A stretch of 9,543 nt of DNA, taken from contig QNYL01000181.1 in the NCBI GenBank assembly GCA_003973375.1, positions 1 to 9,543 of the forward strand. Reading direction: 5' to 3'. The position numbers and the translations under genes are program-made. Positions 1 to 6,616 of the stretch are shown in pieces (the stretch's first letter is position 1; the number at the start of each line of letters is the position of its first letter). The notes beneath the pieces were generated by a model. That model did not search any database. It saw nothing but the letters and a program-made list of their open reading frames with translations, and was not told the DNA's origin. Source of the DNA: Flavobacteriia bacterium (GTDB lineage Bacteria > Bacteroidota > Bacteroidia > Flavobacteriales > Flavobacteriaceae).

Positions 1-620
1 AAGGGCATTTGATATTCAAAACAAACCTGTGCTACTGCGGCACCTTCCATTTCAACACAACCTACTGAAGGTAATAATTTCCTGATATGATCAAATTGTT
101 CATTTTTATTGATAAACTGATCACCGCTGGCAATATCACTGATCACGACTTGAGGATTTTCAATATTGAATTCTTCTTTTTCTTCGGGGGTAATAAAGGA
201 ATGGTAGTCAGCGATAAAATTCCCGGCAGCTTTTTTTAATTTTAGTCGGTTCTTGTAATGGGTTTCAAAAAAAGATCTCTCCAGAAGTGGAATCTCGAAT
301 TGAGGCAGGTGCGGACTCGCATCCATATCATGCTGATAAAGGTGTTTCCCCACAATAATATCACCAATATTGATGTTGTTAATAATGGAACCGGCCACTC
401 CGGTAAAGATCACTTCCGACAGCTTATAATCGTTGATCATTTGAGTCACTGTAGTGGCAGAAGCTGTTTTTCCCCAGCGTGAAAATACCAGTACAACATC
501 GGTATTAAAGAGTTTTCCACGATAATATTTGCGTTGACCTTTTTCTGTGGTAGCTGTTATTTCGATAGCGCTGAGTAAGGCATCTATTTCCTCATGCATG
601 GCACTGATTATTCCGATCAT
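1..620 (-). CDS. mtnN: 5'-methylthioadenosine/S-adenosylhomocysteine nucleosidase (MTAN), C-terminus outside window
   Basis: Family knowledge: this cytoplasmic enzyme hydrolyses methylthioadenosine and S-adenosylhomocysteine to adenine plus the thioribose or ribosyl-homocysteine product, clearing by-products of polyamine synthesis and methylation and feeding methionine salvage. Seen: my translation of the minus strand gives 206 residues starting MIGIISAMHEE. Glu11 aligns with the catalytic-site Glu12 of E. coli MTAN. A glycine-rich FTGVAGS stretch lies near 72-78, SGDQFI at 165-170 matches the substrate-loop SGDAFI, and VEMEGAAVAQVC at 189-200 matches the ribose-binding VEMEAT segment (Glu192). 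The catalytic Asp of the following (R)xISD segment lies beyond the left edge, so perhaps 25-50 residues are missing. The ATG at 620 is chosen because the conserved hydrophobic first strand begins right there; Met8 is too late. It starts 11 nt after lolD stops, so the two are probably co-transcribed. E. coli has SGIGK where this protein has SRWGK (47-51). The assignment is secure; whether it also acts on futalosine or another nucleoside cannot be told from this fragment. Confidence 0.93.
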   Translation of the reverse strand, partial: MIGIISAMHEEIDALLSAIEITATTEKGQRKYYRGKLFNTDVVLVFSRWGKTASATTVTQMINDYKLSEVIFTGVAGSIINNINIGDIIVGKHLYQHDMDASPHLPQFEIPLLERSFFETHYKNRLKLKKAAGNFIADYHSFITPEEKEEFNIENPQVVISDIASGDQFINKNEQFDHIRKLLPSVGCVEMEGAAVAQVCFEYQMP

Positions 621-631
621 GGTGTTAGAAT

Positions 632-1291
632 TTATTGTCCGAGAATAATTCCGTCTCTGATCTCCAACTTACGATCGGCCATATTGGCCAGTTCATGATT
701 GTGAGATACGATCACGAAGGTTTGCCCTAATTTCTCACGCAGTTCAAAGAACAACTTGTAAAGATTCCTTGCCGAAGTAGTGTCCAGATTTCCGCTGGGT
801 TCATCTGCAAAGATCACATCGGGTTTGTTGATCAGGGCTCTGGCCACGGCAACCCTTTGTTGTTCTCCTCCTGAAAGTTCATTGGGTTTATGATCATACC
901 GGTCTGATAAACCTAAAAAATCAAGGATTTTTTTGGCTTCAGGAATGGTTTCTTCTTTTGATTTCCCTCCAATATAGGCCGGAATACATACGTTTTCCAC
1001 TGCTGTAAATTCGGGTAAGAGCTGGTGAAACTGAAAAACAAAGCCAATGTGTTTGTTTCGGAATTTAGACATCTCAGTATCACTCATTTTTGTGATATCC
1101 TTCGAGTTGATCTCCAGTCTTTTTGCTGAAGTAGCCTTATCCAGGGTTCCGAGAATTTGTAATAAAGTGGTTTTTCCGGCACCTGACGGACCGATTATAG
1201 CAACAAATTCACCGTTTTTTATGTGCAGATCCACTCCTTTAAGTACTTCCAGTGAACCGTATGATTTATGAATATTCTCGGCAATGATCAT
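632..1291 (-). CDS. lolD: ABC transporter ATP-binding protein, LolD type (lipoprotein release)
   Basis: Family knowledge: LolD is the cytoplasmic ATPase that, with the membrane subunits LolC/LolE, detaches outer-membrane lipoproteins from the inner membrane. Seen: 219 residues, the usual length for a stand-alone LolD. The motifs are in order: Walker [10 protein letters not shown] (34-42), Q-loop FVFQ with Gln87, signature LSGGEQQRV (139-147), Walker B VIFADEP (159-165) with catalytic Glu164, D-loop GNLD (167-170) and switch His197 in VSH. The stretch after the Q-loop, [14 protein letters not shown] (88-101), is very close to E. coli LolD (FHHLLPDFTALENV) and separates it from FtsE. The start Met is followed directly by the typical [11 protein letters not shown] first strand. 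No LolC/E permease gene is next to it, so the partner must be encoded elsewhere. It follows the DUF5916 gene by 87 nt and precedes the nucleosidase gene by 11 nt. A related MacB-like exporter ATPase cannot be fully excluded. Confidence 0.9.
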   Translation of the reverse strand: MIIAENIHKSYGSLEVLKGVDLHIKNGEFVAIIGPSGAGKTTLLQILGTLDKATSAKRLEINSKDITKMSDTEMSKFRNKHIGFVFQFHQLLPEFTAVENVCIPAYIGGKSKEETIPEAKKILDFLGLSDRYDHKPNELSGGEQQRVAVARALINKPDVIFADEPSGNLDTTSARNLYKLFFELREKLGQTFVIVSHNHELANMADRKLEIRDGIILGQ

Positions 1292-1327
1292 TTTATAAAT
1301 TTAGCGGTTAAAGTACATATTTTCTGT

Positions 1328-1358
1328 GAAAACTAAAAAGGAAGTCAGAAATAATCAA
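1328..1358 (-). promoter_or_regulatory. possible Bacteroidota promoter for lolD-mtnN
   Basis: On the minus strand TTG (1358-1356) is followed after 20 nt by TAGTTTTC (1335-1328). This matches the flavobacterial pattern TTG-N17-23-TAnnTTTG except for the final base. Transcription would begin near 1323, about 30 nt before the lolD ATG. It would let lolD and the nucleosidase gene be expressed apart from the DUF5916 gene. The region is AT-rich, so a chance match is possible. Confidence 0.4.
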
Positions 1359-1378
1359 TTCTTCTTTTATCCTTTATA

Positions 1379-3799
1379 TCAGGATCTCATATTGTTGTAA
1401 TTTAGAAAATAAATAAATTTTGCCGAGATGGTATGTCCGAACGGCTGATCGAACAGATCGGAAATGTTTTCCTGAAAGGAATGATCCGACTTGTGATTAA
1501 AATCGAGAATAGAATTACGATAAAGTACCACCAGCTGACTTCCTCTGGAAAATTCCCAGATATATCTCAGGTCGAGATTCCAGCTGTTAAAGTTTAAATT
1601 ATTATTACCGGTATAATCGCTTTCATCAAGCATACCATCATCCTGTAATTCATAGTACTGATCCTGATAGGTAACCGGAGACCAATAGTGACGGAAAGCG
1701 AGTGTTAAGGAAGACCTGTCGTTAAAACTGTATTTCCCGGAAATGGAATTTTCCACTTCTATATTCTCGCGTTTACCAAAAATAATACTTTCATCGGGCA
1801 AGGTAGTTACATATCCTAATTCATTCTCTGACTCGTCAAATGAAAATGCATAGGTAAACATAAGCTTATCATTAATACGATATCTGGGAGAAACCTCAAA
1901 ACCATAACCGTATTCATCGTTACCATAAAACCAGTTTGTATTAAAGCCAAAATCAACAGCAAACTTCTTTCTGTAGTCAGAAGAAAGATAAGCTTTTATT
2001 TCCGTTGAAGGATTTTCAAGCCAGTAACGGCCTTCGGTTCTGGGCTCAAAAAAATCTTTACTTTTTCCGATATTAGTACCTATCCTGCCTCCAAACGACA
2101 ATTGTTTTTTTGTGGTGGCTTTTCCAAAGAAATTGATGAAATTTCCGGTATAAACATAAGGCTTAAACCTACTGAAATATCCTAAAAAAACTCCTAAAAT
2201 AATATCGTTAAAATGTGCAGTAGGTTTAAAGATTCTGTAATTGATATTTGCAAAGAAATAACTGTAATTATCTCGCCTCTGAAAGCCCAGGTCATTTTTA
2301 TCGTATTTGTCATCAGCAAGTTTGTGCGATAAACTATATCTTACATGTCCTTTTGTTTTACTGAATTCCAGATCTGATGCATATCCTACGGTACTTTCTC
2401 CATTTTCCTTTATATAACTTGTACTTCCCTGGCCACTTAGTTTGTAAGAATTGGCTTTATTGGCCAGATTAAAAATAAGAGCGGTTACATTGGCATCTCT
2501 GAATTCTCCGTTTCTGATTACACTGGTATTGGTAATTCCGATGGAGGAATTCTTATGAAATTCCTGATCTATTACAAGAACGTTGTAATTGGCCAATGGC
2601 TCTGTTACCACTTTGATCTTTTCATCAGTTGTAAGATCTTTAAGTGTGGCTTCTGTTTTTTTGGTTATGGCATTCAAAAAAGCTATACCAAGACCTTTTT
2701 TAGTTCTTCCGGTAACTTTTACCGCATTGAGTACATCTACTTCATGAGGATTGTCAACAACTTCCATATTATCATTTTCCCTAACAATATCCCAGACTTT
2801 TCTGTAGCCTACCGGTCGATTTCCTATTCTTCTGGAAAAGAAGAGATCTCCTTTACTCAAAAGGTCGGCTCCTTCGATAAAAAATTGCCTTTGTTCATCA
2901 AAACGTTGTTCGAAAGGACTCAGATTTAAAGTGATATCATCAAAGCCTACCTGTGAAAAATCGGGGATTAAGGTAGCCAGCAATGTGAAATTATCGGTAA
3001 TTCCGTATTTGATATCCATTCCGAAATTGTAATCGGTTTCAGAATCACCATCATAAGTACCATAAACGATAGACGCAAACGGGAAAAAACCTAATCTTAC
3101 AGGTGGATCAATATTTTCAATTCCCGTAAGAACACCATTATAAAAAGTCATTTCTCCTTTTGTTTTATCAATAGGATTCCATGAGTATAATTCTTTTTTA
3201 GCTTCAATATTCCTGAAAAAATTGACGCCCCATTTATGACTTTCCTGTTCGGAAAAACGCAGAGCGGAATAAGGTAATTTATATTCGGCGTACCATCCAT
3301 TTTTATCTATAGTTACTTTACTGAACCATACCTCGTTCCAGCTAAAATCCTCACCGTTTGAAGGAGATACCTGAGCATCCATCTGAACTCCGGCAGCGGT
3401 TACAAAAAACCTGAACTCATTCTGTCCATCGTTATTCGGATTAATAGAAATACCAAATAGATCAGCAGTACCAAAATCGTCTCTTTCCGACAGTTGTTTT
3501 AAGATCTTGTTGGAACCCGAATTATACATATAAGCCCCAATATAGATGGCATTGTCATCATAAAGGATCTTCACTTCAGTTTTTTGATCTTTTGGTTCGG
3601 GATCTCCATTCCCGGGATCGAACATAACAAAATCTTTGGCAACAGGAGCATTTGCCCAGACTTTATCATTTAATTTACCATCAATTTTTGGTGCAGTAGT
3701 AATTCGAACCGCCTTAAGTTCTTTAATAACTCTGTTTTCATACTGAGAGAATGAATATAATGAAGAGAACAGAAAGAGGAATAAAATAATTTTTTTCAT
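1379..3799 (-). CDS. secreted CBM9-like / DUF5916 protein, probable outer-membrane beta-barrel
   Basis: The protein has 806 residues. Seen: residues 1-18 are a Sec signal peptide (MKK, then a Leu/Phe/Ile core, cleavage probably SFS|Q19); there is no lipobox Cys. Residues about 33-222 look like the carbohydrate-binding family 9 (DOMON-like) beta-sandwich: ITTAPKIDGKLNDKVWANA, DDNAIYIGAYM, FRFFVTAAGVQMDAQ, and GWYAEYKLPYSALRF. From about 230 to the end is the DUF5916 region, with the family hallmark around 279-325: PDFSQV, LNLSPFEQRFDEQRQFFIEGADLL, then FFSRRIG. The rest is rich in alternating aromatic and polar strands and ends in an aromatic strand (ISAKFIYFLNY), as expected for an outer-membrane barrel. 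Family knowledge: such proteins are common in Bacteroidota and some Proteobacteria, with no firmly established function. Inference: it sits in the outer membrane with the CBM9-like domain binding a glycan or similar ligand in the periplasm or at the surface. The ATG at 3799 is supported by the signal peptide. It is transcribed divergently from sucC. Length and frame appear complete. Confidence 0.85.
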   Translation of the reverse strand: MKKIILFLFLFSSLYSFSQYENRVIKELKAVRITTAPKIDGKLNDKVWANAPVAKDFVMFDPGNGDPEPKDQKTEVKILYDDNAIYIGAYMYNSGSNKILKQLSERDDFGTADLFGISINPNNDGQNEFRFFVTAAGVQMDAQVSPSNGEDFSWNEVWFSKVTIDKNGWYAEYKLPYSALRFSEQESHKWGVNFFRNIEAKKELYSWNPIDKTKGEMTFYNGVLTGIENIDPPVRLGFFPFASIVYGTYDGDSETDYNFGMDIKYGITDNFTLLATLIPDFSQVGFDDITLNLSPFEQRFDEQRQFFIEGADLLSKGDLFFSRRIGNRPVGYRKVWDIVRENDNMEVVDNPHEVDVLNAVKVTGRTKKGLGIAFLNAITKKTEATLKDLTTDEKIKVVTEPLANYNVLVIDQEFHKNSSIGITNTSVIRNGEFRDANVTALIFNLANKANSYKLSGQGSTSYIKENGESTVGYASDLEFSKTKGHVRYSLSHKLADDKYDKNDLGFQRRDNYSYFFANINYRIFKPTAHFNDIILGVFLGYFSRFKPYVYTGNFINFFGKATTKKQLSFGGRIGTNIGKSKDFFEPRTEGRYWLENPSTEIKAYLSSDYRKKFAVDFGFNTNWFYGNDEYGYGFEVSPRYRINDKLMFTYAFSFDESENELGYVTTLPDESIIFGKRENIEVENSISGKYSFNDRSSLTLAFRHYWSPVTYQDQYYELQDDGMLDESDYTGNNNLNFNSWNLDLRYIWEFSRGSQLVVLYRNSILDFNHKSDHSFQENISDLFDQPFGHTISAKFIYFLNYNNMRS

Positions 3800-3842
3800 A
3801 TAAAATCTGAGTTAGTGGGGAGGTGTTTATGTTTGAAAATAT

Positions 3843-3850
3843 CAAAATTA
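3843..3850 (-). promoter_or_regulatory. -7 element of the DUF5916 gene promoter
   Basis: The minus strand reads TAATTTTG, an exact fit to the Bacteroidota -7 consensus TAnnTTTG, 43 nt upstream of the start codon, implying a leader of roughly 40 nt. The nearest upstream TTG (3879-3877) is 26 nt away, longer than the usual 17-23, so the -33 element is weak or unconventional. Confidence 0.5.
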
Positions 3851-3872
3851 TCAATAAGTTTTTTAAATTTAC

Positions 3873-3909
3873 TTAACAAGGCGTTAAACTGTGTTATAAG
3901 ACTGTTAAA
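3873..3909. repeat. cluster of GTTAA half-sites, possible operator
   Basis: TTAAC (3873-3877) and GTTAA (3883-3887) form a perfect inverted repeat with a 5-nt spacer (AAGGC). A second GTTAAA copy lies at 3904-3909, exactly 21 bp, about two helical turns, after the one at 3883-3888. The cluster covers the -33 region of the DUF5916 promoter and lies upstream of the sucC promoter. This spacing suits a regulator binding one face of the DNA, but the region is AT-rich and no known regulator motif is recognised. Confidence 0.25.
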
Positions 3910-3916
3910 ATATTTT

Positions 3917-3928
3917 TTTCATATGAAA
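3917..3928. repeat. 12-bp palindrome TTTCATATGAAA between divergent promoters
   Basis: A perfect 12-bp palindrome lies midway in the shared intergenic region, about 80 bp upstream of the sucC -7 element and about 70 bp upstream of the DUF5916 one. It could be a dimeric regulator site. It has no T-tract or loop that would make it a terminator. Chance occurrence in AT-rich DNA cannot be excluded. Confidence 0.25.
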
Positions 3929-3979
3929 GCTGAAAAAAATGTGGATTTTTTACTTAAAAAAAAGATTAAAAATTAATTG

Positions 3980-4017
3980 TTTGAAATGGAGCATTATTAA
4001 TTAAATCCTTACTTTTG
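3980..4017 (+). promoter_or_regulatory. sucC promoter (TAnnTTTG -7 element)
   Basis: TACTTTTG at 4010-4017 matches the Bacteroidota -7 consensus TAnnTTTG exactly. Transcription should begin about 4022-4024, leaving a short A-rich leader of some 23 nt before the ATG at 4046. The only TTTG upstream is at 3980-3983, 26 nt before the -7 element, which is beyond the common spacing. The -7 call is good; the -33 call is doubtful. Confidence 0.6.
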
Positions 4018-4045
4018 TATAGTTTTATTCAAAAAATATAGATAA

Positions 4046-5239
4046 ATGAATTTACACGAATATCAAGGAAAACAAATATTAAATAGTTTTGGCGTAAGAA
4101 TCCAAAGAGGAAAAGTAGCTACTAATTATAAAGAAGCAGTTGAAGATGCCAAACTTTTATCAAAAGAAACCGGTACACAATGGTGGGTAGTTAAAGCTCA
4201 GATCCATGCCGGAGGTAGAGGTAAAGGTGGAGGTGTAAAACTTGCCAAGAGCATTGAGGAAGTTGAAAAGTATGCAAAAGAGATCATCGGAATGATGCTT
4301 AAAACACCTCAAACTCCGCCACAGGGTAAGAAAGTTAATCAGGTGCTTATTGCCGAGGATGTTTATTATCCCGGAGAAAGCGAACCGGAAGAGTATTATA
4401 TGTCAGTTCTGATGAACAGAGCTACAGGAAGGAATATGGTAATGTATTCTACCGAAGGAGGTATGGATATTGAATCTGTTGCTGAAAAGACTCCTCATCT
4501 GATCTTTACAGAAGAAATTGATCCTGCTACAGGATTGTTACCTTTCCAGGCCCGTAAGATCGCTTTTAATTTAGGTCTTTCCGGTGCAGCCTTTAAGGAT
4601 ATGACCAAATTTGTAACAGCATTGTACAAGGCTTATGTAGGTTCTGATGCTTCTCTTTTCGAGATCAACCCGGTATTAAAAACCTCTGATGATAAGATCC
4701 TTGCTGTAGATGCCAAGGTGGTTTTAGATGACAATGCTTTATATCGTCATAAAGATTATGCTGAAATGCGTGACCTTCGTGAAGAAAATCCAATTGAAGT
4801 TGAAGCCAATGCTGCCGGACTGAATTATGTTGACCTTGACGGAAATGTGGGTTGTATGGTAAATGGAGCAGGACTTGCCATGAGTACAATGGATTTGATC
4901 AAGCAGTCGGGTGGTGAACCAGCTAACTTCCTTGATGTTGGAGGTACTGCTGATGCAGAAAGAGTGGAAACAGGTTTTAGAATTATCCTAAAGGATCCTA
5001 ATGTAAAAGCTATTTTAGTGAATATCTTTGGAGGAATTGTTCGTTGTGACCGTGTAGCTCAGGGGATTGTAGATGCCTATAAAAATATGGGTGATGCGAT
5101 CAAGATCCCTATCATCGTAAGATTACAGGGAACCAATGCCAAAGAAGCTAAAGAGCTGATCGACAAGAGCGGACTGGATGTGATCTCAGTAGTTGAGTTT
5201 CAGGAAGCTGCCGATATGGTACAAAAGGTTCTTTCTTAA
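4046..5239 (+). CDS. sucC: succinate-CoA ligase (ADP-forming), beta subunit
   Basis: Family knowledge: the beta subunit works with SucD in the TCA cycle, interconverting succinyl-CoA and succinate with substrate-level phosphorylation; it carries the nucleotide site and the succinate/specificity part. Seen: 397 residues against 388 in E. coli, starting with the canonical [12 protein letters not shown]. The ATP-grasp part has Lys50 and the [11 protein letters not shown] loop (54-64), EDVYYPGE (104-111), and metal-binding FEINP (Asn208) and VDAK (Asp222). The C-terminal CoA-ligase domain has [11 protein letters not shown] (273-283), FLDVGGTA (295-302) and [10 protein letters not shown] (326-335), the loop that meets the phosphohistidine of the alpha subunit. 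It has its own promoter and, after the stop, a terminator hairpin, so it appears monocistronic. No sucD follows; the convergent thrC does. The alpha subunit must be encoded elsewhere. ADP versus GDP preference is assigned by similarity only. Confidence 0.97.
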   Translation: MNLHEYQGKQILNSFGVRIQRGKVATNYKEAVEDAKLLSKETGTQWWVVKAQIHAGGRGKGGGVKLAKSIEEVEKYAKEIIGMMLKTPQTPPQGKKVNQVLIAEDVYYPGESEPEEYYMSVLMNRATGRNMVMYSTEGGMDIESVAEKTPHLIFTEEIDPATGLLPFQARKIAFNLGLSGAAFKDMTKFVTALYKAYVGSDASLFEINPVLKTSDDKILAVDAKVVLDDNALYRHKDYAEMRDLREENPIEVEANAAGLNYVDLDGNVGCMVNGAGLAMSTMDLIKQSGGEPANFLDVGGTADAERVETGFRIILKDPNVKAILVNIFGGIVRCDRVAQGIVDAYKNMGDAIKIPIIVRLQGTNAKEAKELIDKSGLDVISVVEFQEAADMVQKVLS

Positions 5240-5260
5240 AACAAAGAATTTATACAATTT

Positions 5261-5290
5261 AAAAAGGCTGCTGTTTAGCGGCCTTCTTTT
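5261..5290. terminator. bidirectional terminator between sucC and thrC
   Basis: On the plus strand GGCTGC (5266-5271), loop TGTTTA, and GCGGCC (5278-5283) form a 6-bp stem with one U.G wobble, flanked by an A-run on the left and TTCTTTT on the right: a good intrinsic terminator 27 nt after the sucC stop. Read on the minus strand, the wobble becomes a C-A mismatch, but AA/TT flanks lengthen the stem and a TTTTT run follows, so it probably also ends the thrABC transcript, though less efficiently. Confidence 0.75.
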
Positions 5291-5292
5291 AT

Positions 5293-5309
5293 ATCAGATT
5301 TTATCTGAT
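5293..5309 (-). other. hairpin overlapping the thrC stop codon
   Basis: ATCAGAT and ATCTGAT form a perfect 7-bp inverted repeat with a 3-nt loop. In the thrC message the stop codon UAA straddles the end of the first arm and the loop. No U-run follows on either strand, so it is not a terminator by itself; it sits directly upstream of the terminator hairpin and might protect the thrC 3' end. It could also be fortuitous. Confidence 0.35.
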
Positions 5310-6593
5310 CAAAAAAGATTTTAATTCATCATAAGTGGCTATCATAGTAGCTTTTTTTGTTTTATGCACCACCGATTCGATCTGTGGAGGAAAATCAATT
5401 TTTTTACCAATAACCGGTTCAACTACATCTAAAAATTTTACCGGATGAGCTGTTTCCAGAAAAACACCTAAATTTTCAGGATTTTCCTTGCGGTATTTTT
5501 TTAATCCGAGATATCCTACAGCTCCGTGAGGATCTGCAATATAATTCCGCATTTCATAAAGATATTTCATAGCCATTCTGGTTTCGTCATCCGTAAAGGA
5601 ATAGGAGGAGAGATGCTTTTTAAGATTTTGAAAATCATTTTTATAGATTTCCTGTATCCTGATAAAATTACTCGGATCACCTATATCCATAGCATTTGAA
5701 ATGGTTTGGAAAGAAGGAACAGGTTTATAAGCTCCGGTTTCCATATAATCGGGAACAACACGGTTGATGTTGGTAGAGGCGATAAAATGAGAAACCGGCA
5801 ATCCTAATTGCTGAGCCATCATACCGGCACAAATATTACCAAAATTACCACTCGGGGTAGAAAAAACAAGCGGTTTTCCTTTTCCCTTCAGGTGTTTATA
5901 AGTAAAAGCAAAATAAAACATCTGTGGCAGCCAGCGGGCAATATTGATTGAATTAGCCGATGTTAATTGCATCTTATCAGTGATTTCTTTATCTAAAAAG
6001 GCGTTTTTTACCATTGCCTGACAATCGTCGAAAGTACCTTTAACTTCAAGTGCTCTGATATTCTGCCCTAAAGTGGTTAGTTGTTTTTCCTGAACTTCAC
6101 TTACCTTTCCACTGGGATATAAGATCACCACATTTACTCCTTTTACCCCAAGAAAACCGCTGGCAACAGCACCGCCGGTATCACCTGATGTGGCAACAAG
6201 AACGGTAACTTCATTGTTGTTATTCCTGTTGAAATACGAGAGACAACGGGCCATAAATCGCGCCCCTACATCTTTAAAGGCCATTGTAGGACCATGGTAT
6301 AATTCAAGAGCATAAATATCTTCTTCAACTTCTACCACGGGAAAATCAAAAGAGAGTGTATCTGCGATGATCCCTTTCAAGGTGGATTCAGGTATTTCCT
6401 CTCCAACAAATTGCCTGATCAGCGTAAAAGCGATCTCATTATTGGAAAGATGCTCAATATTCTTAAAAAAATATTTAGGTAAAGGATTGATCTTTTCCGG
6501 GAAATACAAACCTTTATCGGGTGCAATACCACGTACAACAGCTTCCTGAAAACTTACTTTTGGTGATTTATGATGTAAACTGTAATAGTTCAT
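5301..6593 (-). CDS. thrC: threonine synthase
   Basis: Family knowledge: this PLP enzyme converts O-phospho-L-homoserine to L-threonine, the last step of the pathway, in the cytoplasm. Seen: 430 residues (E. coli ThrC 428). The N-terminal domain MNYYSLHH..SFQEAVVRGIAPDKGLYFP is typical of the bacterial/fungal type. The PLP-binding Lys is Lys107 in HGPTMAFKDVG (100-110). ATSGDTGGA (134-142) and PSGNFGN (247-253) are the cofactor-phosphate and substrate loops, NSINIARWLPQ (214-224) is conserved, and ETAHPVKF (380-387) closes the active site near the C-terminus. The ATG at 6593 gives the expected N-terminus. It is the last gene of thrA-thrB-thrC, 23 nt after thrB, and converges on sucC with a shared terminator. 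No anomalies were seen. Confidence 0.97.
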   Translation of the reverse strand: MNYYSLHHKSPKVSFQEAVVRGIAPDKGLYFPEKINPLPKYFFKNIEHLSNNEIAFTLIRQFVGEEIPESTLKGIIADTLSFDFPVVEVEEDIYALELYHGPTMAFKDVGARFMARCLSYFNRNNNNEVTVLVATSGDTGGAVASGFLGVKGVNVVILYPSGKVSEVQEKQLTTLGQNIRALEVKGTFDDCQAMVKNAFLDKEITDKMQLTSANSINIARWLPQMFYFAFTYKHLKGKGKPLVFSTPSGNFGNICAGMMAQQLGLPVSHFIASTNINRVVPDYMETGAYKPVPSFQTISNAMDIGDPSNFIRIQEIYKNDFQNLKKHLSSYSFTDDETRMAMKYLYEMRNYIADPHGAVGYLGLKKYRKENPENLGVFLETAHPVKFLDVVEPVIGKKIDFPPQIESVVHKTKKATMIATYDELKSFLIR

Positions 6594-6616
6594 TTTTTAT
6601 CGATTTGTATTTAACT

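Noticed and set aside
258..482. 74-codon open frame on the plus strand near the left edge
   Set aside because: It is antisense to the nucleosidase gene, whose conserved motifs run through the whole stretch.
1337..1375. Weak inverted repeat AAAGGA/TCCTTT after the DUF5916 stop, considered as a terminator
   Set aside because: The stem is short and mostly A-T with a loop of more than 25 nt, and it overlaps the possible lolD promoter; it is not a convincing terminator.
2555..2929. 124-codon open frame on the plus strand
   Set aside because: It lies wholly antisense inside the DUF5916 gene, its translation is rich in Phe, Tyr, Ile and Ser as expected of reversed AT-rich coding DNA, and it shows no known motif.
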